Source: Chondromyces crocatus (GTDB lineage Bacteria; Myxococcota_A; Polyangia; Polyangiales; Polyangiaceae). From it: 64,000 nucleotides of DNA. The notes below the pieces were generated by a model. The model worked only from the letters and a program-made list of their open reading frames with translations, was not told where the DNA came from and did no database searches. A program made the position numbers and the translations under genes. Shown here in pieces: positions 8,790 to 16,502 of this stretch; position 1 is the stretch's first letter, and each line of letters begins with the position of its first letter. Location: positions 1,626,001 through 1,690,000 of the forward strand of contig NZ_CP012159.1 of assembly GCF_001189295.1 (NCBI RefSeq), read 5' to 3'.

Positions 8790-9533
8790 TCAGAGGTTCG
8801 CCAGCTCTTCGTCGGAGATGTCGAAGTCGGCGTACACGTTCTGCACGTCGTCGTGATCGTCGAGCGTGTCGAACAGGTTCAGACACACCTCGGCGTCGCG
8901 TGCGGACACCGCCTTCTTCGTCTTCGGGAGGTAGCCGGGACCGTACGACTTCACGGTGATCTTCGCCTCTTCCAGCGACTTCACCACCGTGTCGAGCACG
9001 TCGGTGCTGGCCACGACCTGCCACTCCTCGCCCAGATCGGTGTAGTCGTCCGCGCCGGCGCCGACCGCGATGTCCATGAGCTGGTCCTCGTTCGCCGCGT
9101 CCTTCGGCAAGGTGATGAGCCCCTTGCGATCGAAGGCCCACTGCGCCGAGCCGCCCGCGCCGAGCTGCCCGTTGTTCTTCTCGAACACCTTGCGGATCTC
9201 GGCGACCGTACGGTTCCGGTTGTCGGTCATCGCCTCCACGAGGAACATCGTCCCCGCCGGGCCCGTCCCTTCGTAGAGGATCTCCTCGTACGCCTCGCCG
9301 TCCAGCTCCCCGGTGCCGCGCTGGATCGCACGCTTGATCGTGTCCGCGGGCATCGCCTGCCCCTTGGCCTCGTTGACGGCCTTGCGGAGGCGGGGGTTGC
9401 CGTTCGGGTCACCACCGCCCATGCGGGACGCGACGGTGATCTCCTTGATGAGCTTGGTGAAGAGCTTCCCGCGCTTCGCGTCGAGTGCGCCCTTCTTCCG
9501 CTTGATCGTGGCCCATTTCGAATGGCCGCTCAT
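8790..9533 (-). CDS. yebC: YebC/PmpR family protein
   Basis: 247 residues, typical for the YebC/PmpR/TACO1 family. It starts with the invariant MSGHSKWATIKRKKGALD segment. Other family blocks include GGGDPNGNPRLRKAV, GTGELDG, YEGTGPAGTM and GSAQWAFDRKG. Members were first described as DNA-binding regulators; several act on translation at ribosomes stalled on proline stretches. Either role would be cytoplasmic. The start at 9533 is fixed by the conserved N-terminus. The gene stands alone, convergent with the membrane-protein gene and divergent from the antiporter gene. Confidence 0.96.
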   Translation of the reverse strand: MSGHSKWATIKRKKGALDAKRGKLFTKLIKEITVASRMGGGDPNGNPRLRKAVNEAKGQAMPADTIKRAIQRGTGELDGEAYEEILYEGTGPAGTMFLVEAMTDNRNRTVAEIRKVFEKNNGQLGAGGSAQWAFDRKGLITLPKDAANEDQLMDIAVGAGADDYTDLGEEWQVVASTDVLDTVVKSLEEAKITVKSYGPGYLPKTKKAVSARDAEVCLNLFDTLDDHDDVQNVYADFDISDEELANL

Positions 9534-9682
9534 GCTCCGTGCTCCGTGCTGACGGGCGACCGAGGGGGCGCGCCGCGTCGAAAAGTGGGGGCGCAAGCTA
9601 CCGGGAGGGACGGGACGAGGCAACCAGTTCCCGCAGATCACCCGTGCTCGCCCGGACGACCACGGTCCGCTAGCCTCGGCCG

Positions 9683-11407
9683 ATGCACCACGAGCTCATC
9701 CTCTTTCTGCTCTCCCTGGCGGTGCTGCTGGGGACTGCACGGCTGCTCGGTGAGCTGGTCGGGAAGCTCGGCTTCCCGCCCGTCGTCGGGGAGATCATCG
9801 CGGGCATCCTCGTCGGCAAGACCGTGTTCGGGCGGCTCGCCCCCGACGCCTCGGCCTGGCTCTTCCCCCCGGGCCCCGGCGTCGCCACCTGGCTCCAGTC
9901 CTACACCACCGTCGCCGTGGTGCTCCTCCTCGTGGTGGCCGGCCTGGAAATCGACCTCACCGTCGTCCGGAAGAGCGGTCGGGTCGTCTTCTTGACGAGC
10001 ATCCTCGGCGTCATCATCCCCTTCGCGCTCGGCCTGGGCCTCGGCTACGTCCTGCCGGAGTACGCGCTCGCCGACCCGAGCCAGCGTGGCCTGCACGCGG
10101 CGTTCCTCGGCATCGCCCTCTCCATCTCCGCGCTGCCCGTCATCGCCCGGACCTTGCTCGACCTCGGCCTGATGAAGACCGAGTTCGGTCTGCTCGTGCT
10201 CTCCTCCGCGGTGATCGACGATCTCATCGGCTGGATCGCGTTCGGCGTGCTCTCCGCGAGCTTCGCCATGCCCGGCTCCGCGACCGTCGGTGGCGTGGCC
10301 AAGTCCGTGGCGATGACCGTGGGCTTCGTCCTCGTGACGCTGGCCGTCGTCCGGCCCCTCGCCGACAGGATGCTGGCCTGGATGGACCCACGCCACGACG
10401 CGCACACCGGCCGGGTGCTCTCGATGATCATGGTGCTGGCGCTGCTCGGCGCGGCTGGCTCCGAGGCGCTCGGCATGCACGCCGTCTTCGGCGGCTTCGT
10501 GATGGGCATCGCCGTCGGCGACTCCCCCCGCCTGCGCGAGCACACCCGCCAGGTGTTGCGCGACTTCGTGACCAGCGTGTTCACGCCGGTGTTCTTCGCG
10601 ATGATGGCCCTCCGGGTCGACTTCATCGCGAACTTCGACGTGGGCCTGACGGCGGTGGTGCTCCTCATCGCCTGCATCGCGAAGGTCGCCGGCTGCGCCC
10701 TCGGCGCGCGTCTCGGCCGCGTGGGCTGGCGCGAGGCGCTGGCGATCGGCTTCGGCATGAACTCCCGTGGCGCGATGGAGATCCTCCTAGCCGTGATGGC
10801 GCTGCAAGCGGGGATCATCAACCAGCAAGTGTTCGTCGCGCTGGTCGTGATGGCCCTGGTGACGTCGCTTCTCTCGGGGCCCGCGATGTCGCGGCTCCTG
10901 CGCCCGACGCTCAACCCGATCGCGCGGCTGCTCGAGGCGGGTGTCGTCCGGCTGGACGTCGCCGCCGAGTCCCGTGGCGAGATCATCGCGGCGCTCTGCG
11001 GGGCGCTCGCCGAGAAGCGGGAGCGGCCCGAGGAGGCCGGGCAGTTCACGGCCGCCGTGTTGAAGCGCGAGGCGCTCGCGGGGACGGGCGTGGGCGAGGG
11101 GGTGGCGCTGCCGCACGCGGAGGTCGAGGGGCTGACCGCGCCGCTGCTTTCGCTGGGTCGGACGCAGGTGGCCGTGGACTTCGATGCGCCCGACGGGGAA
11201 GGAGCGCGGCTGGTGGTGCTGCTCCTGATGCCGCCGAAGAACTACGAGGGCAGCTTGAAGCTGATGTCCGAGATCGCGCGGTTCATGGCGCGTGAAGAGG
11301 TGCGGAAGGCGCTGCTCGATGCGAAGAACGAGCACGGGGTGATCTCGGTGCTGCGGGGTGGAGCAGAGGCGACGCCGATGGTGATGCCGGCGCGGCAGGA
11401 GGCCTGA
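9683..11407 (+). CDS. Na+/H+ (CPA2) antiporter fused to PTS EIIA domain
   Basis: 574 residues. Residues about 1-410 form a cation:proton antiporter of the Kef/NapA type with about 12 helices. GFPPVVGEIIAGILVG lies in the first helices, and SSAVIDDLIGW carries the Asp-Asp pair expected to bind the ion. Residues about 425-565 form a PTS EIIA type-2 (fructose/nitrogen-PTS) domain with the phosphorylatable His at about 478 (GVALPHAEV). Such fusions suggest that transport is gated by phosphorylation from a nitrogen-type PTS, linking ion balance to metabolic state. No PTS gene is in the window. ATG 9683 gives the usual short N-terminus before helix 1. Confidence 0.92.
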   Translation: MHHELILFLLSLAVLLGTARLLGELVGKLGFPPVVGEIIAGILVGKTVFGRLAPDASAWLFPPGPGVATWLQSYTTVAVVLLLVVAGLEIDLTVVRKSGRVVFLTSILGVIIPFALGLGLGYVLPEYALADPSQRGLHAAFLGIALSISALPVIARTLLDLGLMKTEFGLLVLSSAVIDDLIGWIAFGVLSASFAMPGSATVGGVAKSVAMTVGFVLVTLAVVRPLADRMLAWMDPRHDAHTGRVLSMIMVLALLGAAGSEALGMHAVFGGFVMGIAVGDSPRLREHTRQVLRDFVTSVFTPVFFAMMALRVDFIANFDVGLTAVVLLIACIAKVAGCALGARLGRVGWREALAIGFGMNSRGAMEILLAVMALQAGIINQQVFVALVVMALVTSLLSGPAMSRLLRPTLNPIARLLEAGVVRLDVAAESRGEIIAALCGALAEKRERPEEAGQFTAAVLKREALAGTGVGEGVALPHAEVEGLTAPLLSLGRTQVAVDFDAPDGEGARLVVLLLMPPKNYEGSLKLMSEIARFMAREEVRKALLDAKNEHGVISVLRGGAEATPMVMPARQEA

Positions 11408-11585
11408 GGGGCGCGGCAGCGTGCGCGGTGCGGGCGTGGGTCCCCCCGTGCGAGTCGCGCCTGGTAGGAGGCTTGGGGGGGCTGGGAGGGGGGAGGCGAG
11501 GGCAGGGGCGTTGGGGTGACGGGGGGCCGGCGCTCCGAGCGCACGGGGCCCACCCACGCCCGCACCGCGCACGCTGCCGCGCCCC
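11408..11585. repeat. 45-bp inverted repeat with G-rich loop
   Basis: The left arm 11408-11452 begins directly after the antiporter stop codon. The right arm 11540-11585 is its near-perfect reverse complement over about 45 bp, with differences only where a C-run meets GGGCC. The 87-base loop is strongly G-rich on the plus strand and holds several runs of four to seven G, so it could form a G-quadruplex. The element fills most of the gap between the convergent antiporter and hipA genes. It may act as a terminator in both directions, or be a mobile palindromic repeat. Nothing else is visible up to 11642. Confidence 0.8.
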
Positions 11586-11642
11586 TTGGGTGGGGAGCAC
11601 GAGAAGGTACTGAGGGGGGATGGGGCGGGAGGGGCGCGGGGA

Positions 11643-12894
11643 TCAGCGTTCGGTGGGCGGGATGGTTGAACCGTCATGCGCGTGATGCGCGGAGATGCGC
11701 GTGATGCGGTCGAGCTTGGTGCGGTAGGTGGGGCCGGTGTGGAGGCGGTGCTGTTGCCAGTGATCGAGGCAGCGGGTGACGAAGGTGCGCATCGGCGCGA
11801 CGAGGGGGACGGGGAGGCCGTGGTCGTGAAGGTAGCGCTCGATGCGGGTGAGGTGCTCCCAGCCGATGCGGGTCGGTGAGCGCTCCTTGGCGAGGGGGAA
11901 GGCCAGCTCGCCGCGGCGGAAGAACTCGCGGACGGAGATCTGATCGTAGACAGGGGCGAGACGAGGGGTGCGGCCGTCGGGATAGAGCAGGGACCAGTTC
12001 TTCAGGTGGGCGTCGTCATTGCCGGAGAGAATGGCGAAGAGCACGCGGCGCATGAAATCGAGCAGGCCGTCGTGCCCGCACAGCGCACCGACGATCCGGG
12101 CAAGACCCTCGTAACTGGCCTTCCCGTACTTCCGTTCCGGGAGCACGCCGCGGACCTGAGCGAAGTCTTCCTGGTGGACGCGCGTTCCATCAGCGAGGCG
12201 GTCGTAGCGCTGGATCATGAAGACGTGCGGTCCCAGCGCGACGAAGCGAGGGTCGAGGTTCGTCACGGTGTCGGCGCGGACCAGCGCGTGGGGCGGGACA
12301 TCGAGGCCGCACGACGCGTGCCCACTGCATCGTCCAGAACTCGTTTTCCGGCAGCTGTGGGAAGCGCGCTGAGCCGAACTTCATGATCCAGGTGCCGCCC
12401 AGCCCTCGCTCGGGCAACGTGAAGTGGCCGTCTTCCGATCGGATCACGGAGAACTTGAGCTGGACGCCAGCGAGAGAGAAGCGGAACTCGTCCGAGGGAG
12501 GTATCTGCGTCGTGAGGGAAAGCGCATCGCGCAGGGTCTCCGGCGTGTCCCCGCGTCGAGGTGGGTCGACCGAGGGACGCACCACGATGGCCCCCGGGAG
12601 ATCTTCACCGAGGAGGGCGAGCTGCGAGGCCTCGTCGCCGTCCGGAGCCTGGGACGTGACGATCGCTTTCAGCGCTCCCTCGGGGAGGAGATTGGCGAAG
12701 AAGGGAGGCAGCCGGCCAGGATGCGCCCGCTGGCGAAAGAGCCGATGGTGGCGGCGCGCCTCGAACTGCTGGCCGAGCACGGTGCGCTCCGGATCGCTCA
12801 GGTAGTCGTCCTCCAGCACGAATGACAGAAGGCTCGATCCCCTCTCGCGGACGAGGGTGCCCACGCGGCGATCCCTCAGCATGACGTCGAGCAT
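11643..12894 (-). pseudogene. hipA: HipA-family Ser/Thr kinase toxin, frameshifted
   Basis: The first part (12894 to about 12320) encodes the N-terminal HipA domain (MLDVMLRDRRVGTLV, LPPFFANLLPEG, FSLAGVQLKFSV, ENEFWTMQWA). The C-terminal part (about 12320 to 11643) continues in another frame with VPPHALVRADTV, FMIQRYDR, the catalytic-loop motif GNDDAHLKN and a metal-binding YDQIS. The reading frame breaks at about 12316-12321, just after MQWA, by a net +1 (or -2) base; there is no homopolymer there. Family members phosphorylate a target such as glutamyl-tRNA synthetase and are neutralised by a HipB partner. No HTH gene lies next to it. The gene is either decayed or affected by a sequencing error. 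Confidence 0.8.
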
Positions 12895-13059
12895 CAGGTG
12901 TCTCCTCCGGGCAAGTGGACGGCCATGGGAGCCCGGTCTTCACGGTTCGCTGTCGACTGGCGCGCGCTCCCACCTCTTCGAGCCGGTCGTCACCCTGATC
13001 ATCCTACGCTATCCAGCATGCCGTGCTCGCGTGCGGAACGGCGACCAGGAGAGAACGAG

Positions 13060-13506
13060 ATGTCGAACAGTGCAGTCGAGATAGCCAATCTTCTCTACCG
13101 CTATGCGGAGCTCGTGGATGGTGGTGACCTGCCAGGAGCTGCTGCTCTCTTCAAGAACGCGAGGATGAAGATCGTTGGCGCGGATGCGTTGCAAGACGAT
13201 GCAGCCTTGCTGGCGATGTTGCAGGCGGTGGTGAAGATCCATCCCTGCGGCACCCCGCGGACCAGGCATCTGGTCACCAACCCGATCCTCGAGATCGATG
13301 AAGGCTCGAATCGAGCAACCTGCCGCTCCTGCTACACCGTCCTCCAGGTGACGGAGGGCATCCCCTTGCAGGTGATCGCTGCCGGTCGCTATCACGACCG
13401 GTTCGAGCGGGTCGATGGCCACTGGCGGTTTGCTTACCGCGACTACACCCTCTTCGACCTGAAGGGGGACGTCAGCGGTCATCTGAACCTCGAGCGACTG
13501 CTGTGA
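13060..13506 (+). CDS. NTF2-like / SnoaL-fold protein
   Basis: 148 residues with the pattern of SnoaL-like NTF2-fold proteins: IANLLYRYAELVDGGD with ALF at the N-terminus, a central RHLVTNPILEID strand, a strand with Cys-Arg-Ser-Cys-Tyr, then AGRYHDRFERVDGHWRF and YTLFD. Members are small cone-shaped enzymes or ligand binders such as dehydratases and polyketide cyclases; the chemistry cannot be told from sequence. The ATG is fixed by an AGGAG eight bases upstream. GC content is visibly lower than in neighbours. The gene stands alone, divergent from hipA. Confidence 0.82.
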   Translation: MSNSAVEIANLLYRYAELVDGGDLPGAAALFKNARMKIVGADALQDDAALLAMLQAVVKIHPCGTPRTRHLVTNPILEIDEGSNRATCRSCYTVLQVTEGIPLQVIAAGRYHDRFERVDGHWRFAYRDYTLFDLKGDVSGHLNLERLL

Positions 13507-13677
13507 GGCCGTGAAGCGAGCGCTCCTCTGCGAGGGGGAGCGTGTCGATGCATCGGCCCCGATGCGCGTGCCGTCAGGAGGAGGGGCGTGTCCGATGGCA
13601 CGGTCGAAGGGCCAGGCGAAACCCGGATGCTCCAGCACGTCGGCCAGAGGGGAGCGGTTGGAAGGCGCAAGGACGGG

Positions 13678-13718
13678 CCAGGAGCCCAGCGGCGGTCGGG
13701 GTCACGTTGGGCTCCTGG
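13678..13718. terminator. Perfect 11-bp stem-loop
   Basis: Arms 13678-13688 and 13708-13718 (CCAGGAGCCCA and its exact complement) with a 19-base loop. It lies about 170 bases after the NTF2-like gene and just before the tandem repeats. It could end that transcript or be part of the repeat-rich element. The 13507-13677 stretch before it holds no gene that can be supported. Confidence 0.4.
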
Positions 13719-13739
13719 CGGCAGCCGACAGAAATCCGT

Positions 13740-13865
13740 GTGGCAGGAATGCGGGTGTGAGAGGGCACACGGCCGTTCCGCGTGGCAGGAATGCGGATGT
13801 AGGAGGGCACACAGTCGTTCCGCGTGGCAGGAATGTGGATGTAGGATGGCACACTGTCCATGCCT
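13740..13865 (+). repeat. Three 42-bp direct repeats
   Basis: Three consecutive units start at 13740, 13782 and 13824, each beginning GTGGCAGGAATG and containing GGCACAC. The first two end with CCGTTCCGC or CGTTCCGC, and the third diverges into the following minisatellite. Units differ at a handful of positions, so they are not a recent copy. There are no spacers, which excludes a CRISPR array. Confidence 0.85.
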
Positions 13866-14085
13866 GCGGCAGCCGACAGGATGGACGCGGCAGCCGACAG
13901 GACCGACGCGGCAGCCGACAGGACCGACGCGGCAGCCGACAGGACCGACGCGGCAGCCGACAGGACCGACGCGGCAGCCGACAGGATGGACGCGGCAGCC
14001 GACAGGACCGACGCGGCAGCCGACAGGACCGACGCGGCAGCCGACAGGACCGACGCGGCAGCCGACAGGACCGACGCGGCAGCCG
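13866..14085 (+). repeat. 21-bp minisatellite, ten full units plus part
   Basis: The unit is GCGGCAGCCGACAGGACCGAC, written here as GCGGCAGCCGACAGGA plus CCGAC. Ten full copies run from 13866 to 14075, and a partial copy follows to 14085. Units 1 and 6 carry TGGAC instead of CCGAC and the other eight are identical. The array is therefore two copies of a 105-bp block of five units. Because 21 is a multiple of three, several frames on both strands stay open (for example a repeated AADRTDA), but none has a convincing start or ribosome site. It is taken as non-coding. Confidence 0.92.
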
Positions 14086-14138
14086 GTGAAATCAGATCCC
14101 CACGCGGCTCGGCGGTGGGGGCGTGACGGTGCTGACGA

Positions 14139-14179
14139 GCGCTTTGCCCAGCGTCGGCTAGCGCTTTGCCCAGCGTCGG
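14139..14179 (+). repeat. 19-bp direct repeat, two copies
   Basis: GCGCTTTGCCCAGCGTCGG occurs at 14139-14157 and again at 14161-14179, separated by CTA, a period of 22 bases. It is unrelated in sequence to the adjoining 21-bp array. The intervening 14086-14138 holds nothing recognisable. Confidence 0.85.
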
Positions 14180-14183
14180 GTGG

Positions 14184-14209
14184 CGCTCCCTCCTGCTCTC
14201 CAGGGAGCG
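14184..14209 (-). terminator. Stem-loop after the Fe-S protein gene
   Basis: Arms CGCTCCCT (14184-14191) and AGGGAGCG (14202-14209) form a perfect 8-bp stem with a 10-base loop. It lies 7 bases beyond the stop of the minus-strand Fe-S protein gene, the position of an intrinsic terminator. No T-tract follows. Confidence 0.45.
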
Positions 14210-14216
14210 ACGTGTC

Positions 14217-14957
14217 TCAAGTTCGTTCTGGCAGGAACTGCTCGCAACTCTCGCGGAACGCGCGCATGTGATGGGCGCGCTGCGGGGCGACGTACACGTA
14301 AGCGCGGCCGACGGGGCACGCACGGCGCGCGAGGCAGGCCTGGGTCATGCACCCCGGATCGGGGACCGTGCGCAGGTGGGTGACGCAGGCGAGGACGTCG
14401 TAGCCCCTCGACGGATCGTCGGAGAAGGCGCGCACGGGGCAGCCGCCCAGGCAGGGGCGGTCGACGCAGGTCGCGCAAGGGCTCGGCGTCTCGTCCCGTG
14501 GAGGCAGGTCGATGCGCGCAGCGAAGAGCAGCGCCGCGCGGTAGGCGTGCCACAGACCGAACTCCGGGTGGATGAGCATGCCGAGGGGCGAGGGATGCAC
14601 GGGCTCGGCGCGCTGTGCCCAGCGCTGGAACGGGTGGTACGGCGGGCCTTCGAAGGGGAACACGGGACGCGCACCGAGGTCGTGGGCGAGGGCGGTCACC
14701 GTCTCCAGGGTCCAGGCGTCGAGGCCGGCGAGCGTGGGGCGGGCGGCGCGCGCGCGCTCGAAGGCTTCCCACATGGAAGAACCCGCGTTGCCGAGCAGGG
14801 CGAGCGTGGCCGCCGGGGCGCCGTCCACGTCCGGCAGGGCGTCGTCCAGGGTCGTATGAAAGGCGCCGCGCACGCGCAGGCCACGTGACGCGCAGGCGGC
14901 CACGAGGTCGTCCCACGAGGGAGCGGCGAGCGCGGGGGTGGGTTCGGGAGGACGCAT
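14217..14957 (-). CDS. Ferredoxin-like Fe-S protein
   Basis: 246 residues. The C-terminal half holds two Cys clusters, CATCVDRPCLGGCP and CMTQACLARRACP, which resemble the paired [4Fe-4S] sites of QueG-type epoxyqueuosine reductases and 8Fe-8S ferredoxins. The N-terminal half has GNAGSSMWEAFE and a segment FPFEGPPYHPFQRWA with no assignable catalytic motif. The protein is cytoplasmic, with no signal. It is shorter than QueG (about 350-380 residues) and lacks its cobalamin-binding N-terminus, so it is probably a separate small redox family. The start at 14957 gives MRPPEPTP; no alternative is better. Confidence 0.75.
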   Translation of the reverse strand: MRPPEPTPALAAPSWDDLVAACASRGLRVRGAFHTTLDDALPDVDGAPAATLALLGNAGSSMWEAFERARAARPTLAGLDAWTLETVTALAHDLGARPVFPFEGPPYHPFQRWAQRAEPVHPSPLGMLIHPEFGLWHAYRAALLFAARIDLPPRDETPSPCATCVDRPCLGGCPVRAFSDDPSRGYDVLACVTHLRTVPDPGCMTQACLARRACPVGRAYVYVAPQRAHHMRAFRESCEQFLPERT

Positions 14958-15039
14958 GGCCAGGACGCACGGAGCCTAGCGCAGGGCGTGTGCGGCCTCG
15001 AAGGCCATGAGCACGGCGTGATCTTCCATGCCGACGTGT

Positions 15040-15092
15040 GCGGCCGTTCGCGGTGCTGGCGCGGCCGTTCGTGGTGCTGGCGCGGCCGTTCG
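15040..15092 (+). repeat. 21-bp direct repeats in a 362-base gene-free gap
   Basis: Two and a half units of GCGGCCGTTCGNGGTGCTGGC run from 15040, 15061 and 15082. The unit length equals that of the minisatellite 1 kb upstream but the sequence differs. The gap 14958-15319 lies between the divergent Fe-S protein and metallopeptidase genes. Apart from these repeats and the ribosome site before 15320, nothing can be supported in it. Confidence 0.7.
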
Positions 15093-15319
15093 CCATGCTC
15101 GCAGCGGGACGTCCGTGGTCCTTCTCCGTGCAGCGTGGGCATTGCGAGGTGGGATTGCCTGGACGAATGATGTTTCAATGGCGCGAGATCGTGATCATTC
15201 GACGAACGCTGCGGGACCGAGGCACGAGGAGCGCATGCTATCGCTAGGCGTCGCCGGGCGGCGGACCTCCACGGGGGCGAGGTGGATGCGTGCGTCCGGT
15301 GGTCAAGGAGAGCTACGCG

Positions 15320-16465
15320 ATGAACAAGAGCCTTCGTGGTCGTCTCGGTGCCGTGCTGGGTGGGGCGCTCGGTCTGGGGAGCCTCTCGGGGTGCATGGTG
15401 CCAGGAGGCGAGGTGGGGATGGAGGGCGAGGGCCCGATCGCACGCTCGGGGGCGCTCCAGGTGAGCCTCTCTGGCGCCGACGTGGCGTTGATGGCGCAGG
15501 ACGAGGTGACGGTGACGGTGACCTTCACGAACGCCTCCACCGAGCCGGTGCGCGTGCCGCGGTGGTACACGGGCGGCGAGGCGATCCAGGAGCGGGTGCT
15601 GGAGGTCACGCGCGATGGGACGGAGGTCGCGTACCTCGGGCCGATCGTGAAACGGATGGCGCCGCGCGACGCCGACCTGATCACGCTCCTGCCCGGCGAG
15701 CAGGTGGAACGGGTGGTGGTGCTCTCGGACGACTACGACCTGTCGGTGTCGGGAGCGTACGCGGTGTCCTTCCGCGTGGACGGCGAGGCGCACGATGGCG
15801 AGGTGGGCGGCACCGCCGCAGCGGGCGCGATGAGGCCAGGAGCGGCGCTCGCCTCGGCGCGCGCTCCGGATCTCTCGCTCTGGATCGAGGGGAGGTCGAA
15901 CTGGGTCCAGGAGAGCCGGGCGCGGCGGAAGGCGTCGGCGGTCGACGCGCTGACGTTCTCGGGGGGTTGCTCGACGTCGCGGCAGAGCACCATCGTGCAA
16001 GCGATGGACGCGGCCGAGACCTACGCGCAGGGCGCCCACGAGTACCTGACGACCACCACCCCCTCGGGCACGGGCCGTTACAAGACGTGGTTCGGGACCT
16101 ACACGACGGCGCGGTGGGCGACGGCGCAGAAGCAGTTCCTGGCCATCCGGGATGCGTTCGTGGGGCAGGACGTGACCGTGGACTGCAGCTGCACGGACTC
16201 GGGGGTGTACGCCTACGTGTACCCGCGGGAGCCGTACAACATCTACGTGTGCGGCGCGTTCTGGAGCGCGCCGATGACCGGCACCGATTCGAAGGGAGGG
16301 ACCCTGGTCCACGAGATGAGCCACTTCGCGGTCGTGGCCGAGACGGACGACCACGCCTACGGTCACACCGCCGCGAAGAACCTGGCGAAGTCGAGCCCGA
16401 CCAAGGCGCTGAACAACGCCGACAACCACGAGTTCTTCGCGGAGAACACGCCCACGCTGCTGTGA
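15320..16465 (+). CDS. M35-type (aspzincin) metallopeptidase lipoprotein
   Basis: 381 residues. An N-terminal signal with a lipobox-like LSGC (Cys at about 25) suggests an outer-membrane or surface lipoprotein. Residues about 40-165 form a beta-rich domain. The catalytic domain (about 215-381) has HEMSH at 331-335, and Asp344 in TDDHAYG fits the third zinc ligand of the M35 GTxDxxYG motif; AENTPTLL ends the protein as in this family. By family it would cleave proteins, often at lysine. ATG 15320 is supported by an AAGGAG about eight bases upstream. It fits the predatory or saprophytic secretome of a myxobacterium. Confidence 0.9.
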   Translation: MNKSLRGRLGAVLGGALGLGSLSGCMVPGGEVGMEGEGPIARSGALQVSLSGADVALMAQDEVTVTVTFTNASTEPVRVPRWYTGGEAIQERVLEVTRDGTEVAYLGPIVKRMAPRDADLITLLPGEQVERVVVLSDDYDLSVSGAYAVSFRVDGEAHDGEVGGTAAAGAMRPGAALASARAPDLSLWIEGRSNWVQESRARRKASAVDALTFSGGCSTSRQSTIVQAMDAAETYAQGAHEYLTTTTPSGTGRYKTWFGTYTTARWATAQKQFLAIRDAFVGQDVTVDCSCTDSGVYAYVYPREPYNIYVCGAFWSAPMTGTDSKGGTLVHEMSHFAVVAETDDHAYGHTAAKNLAKSSPTKALNNADNHEFFAENTPTLL

Positions 16466-16502
16466 AGGGGGGAGGGCGCGCGTCAGGCCGTGCAGGCGCG
16501 CG

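Noticed and set aside
13740-13865. 42-bp repeats as a CRISPR array
   Set aside because: Units are contiguous with no spacers, and no cas gene is in the window.
13860-14126. Open frame of 88 codons across the 21-bp array, and three more on other frames and strand
   Set aside because: A 21-base unit without a stop keeps all frames open automatically. None has a ribosome site or any non-repeat domain.
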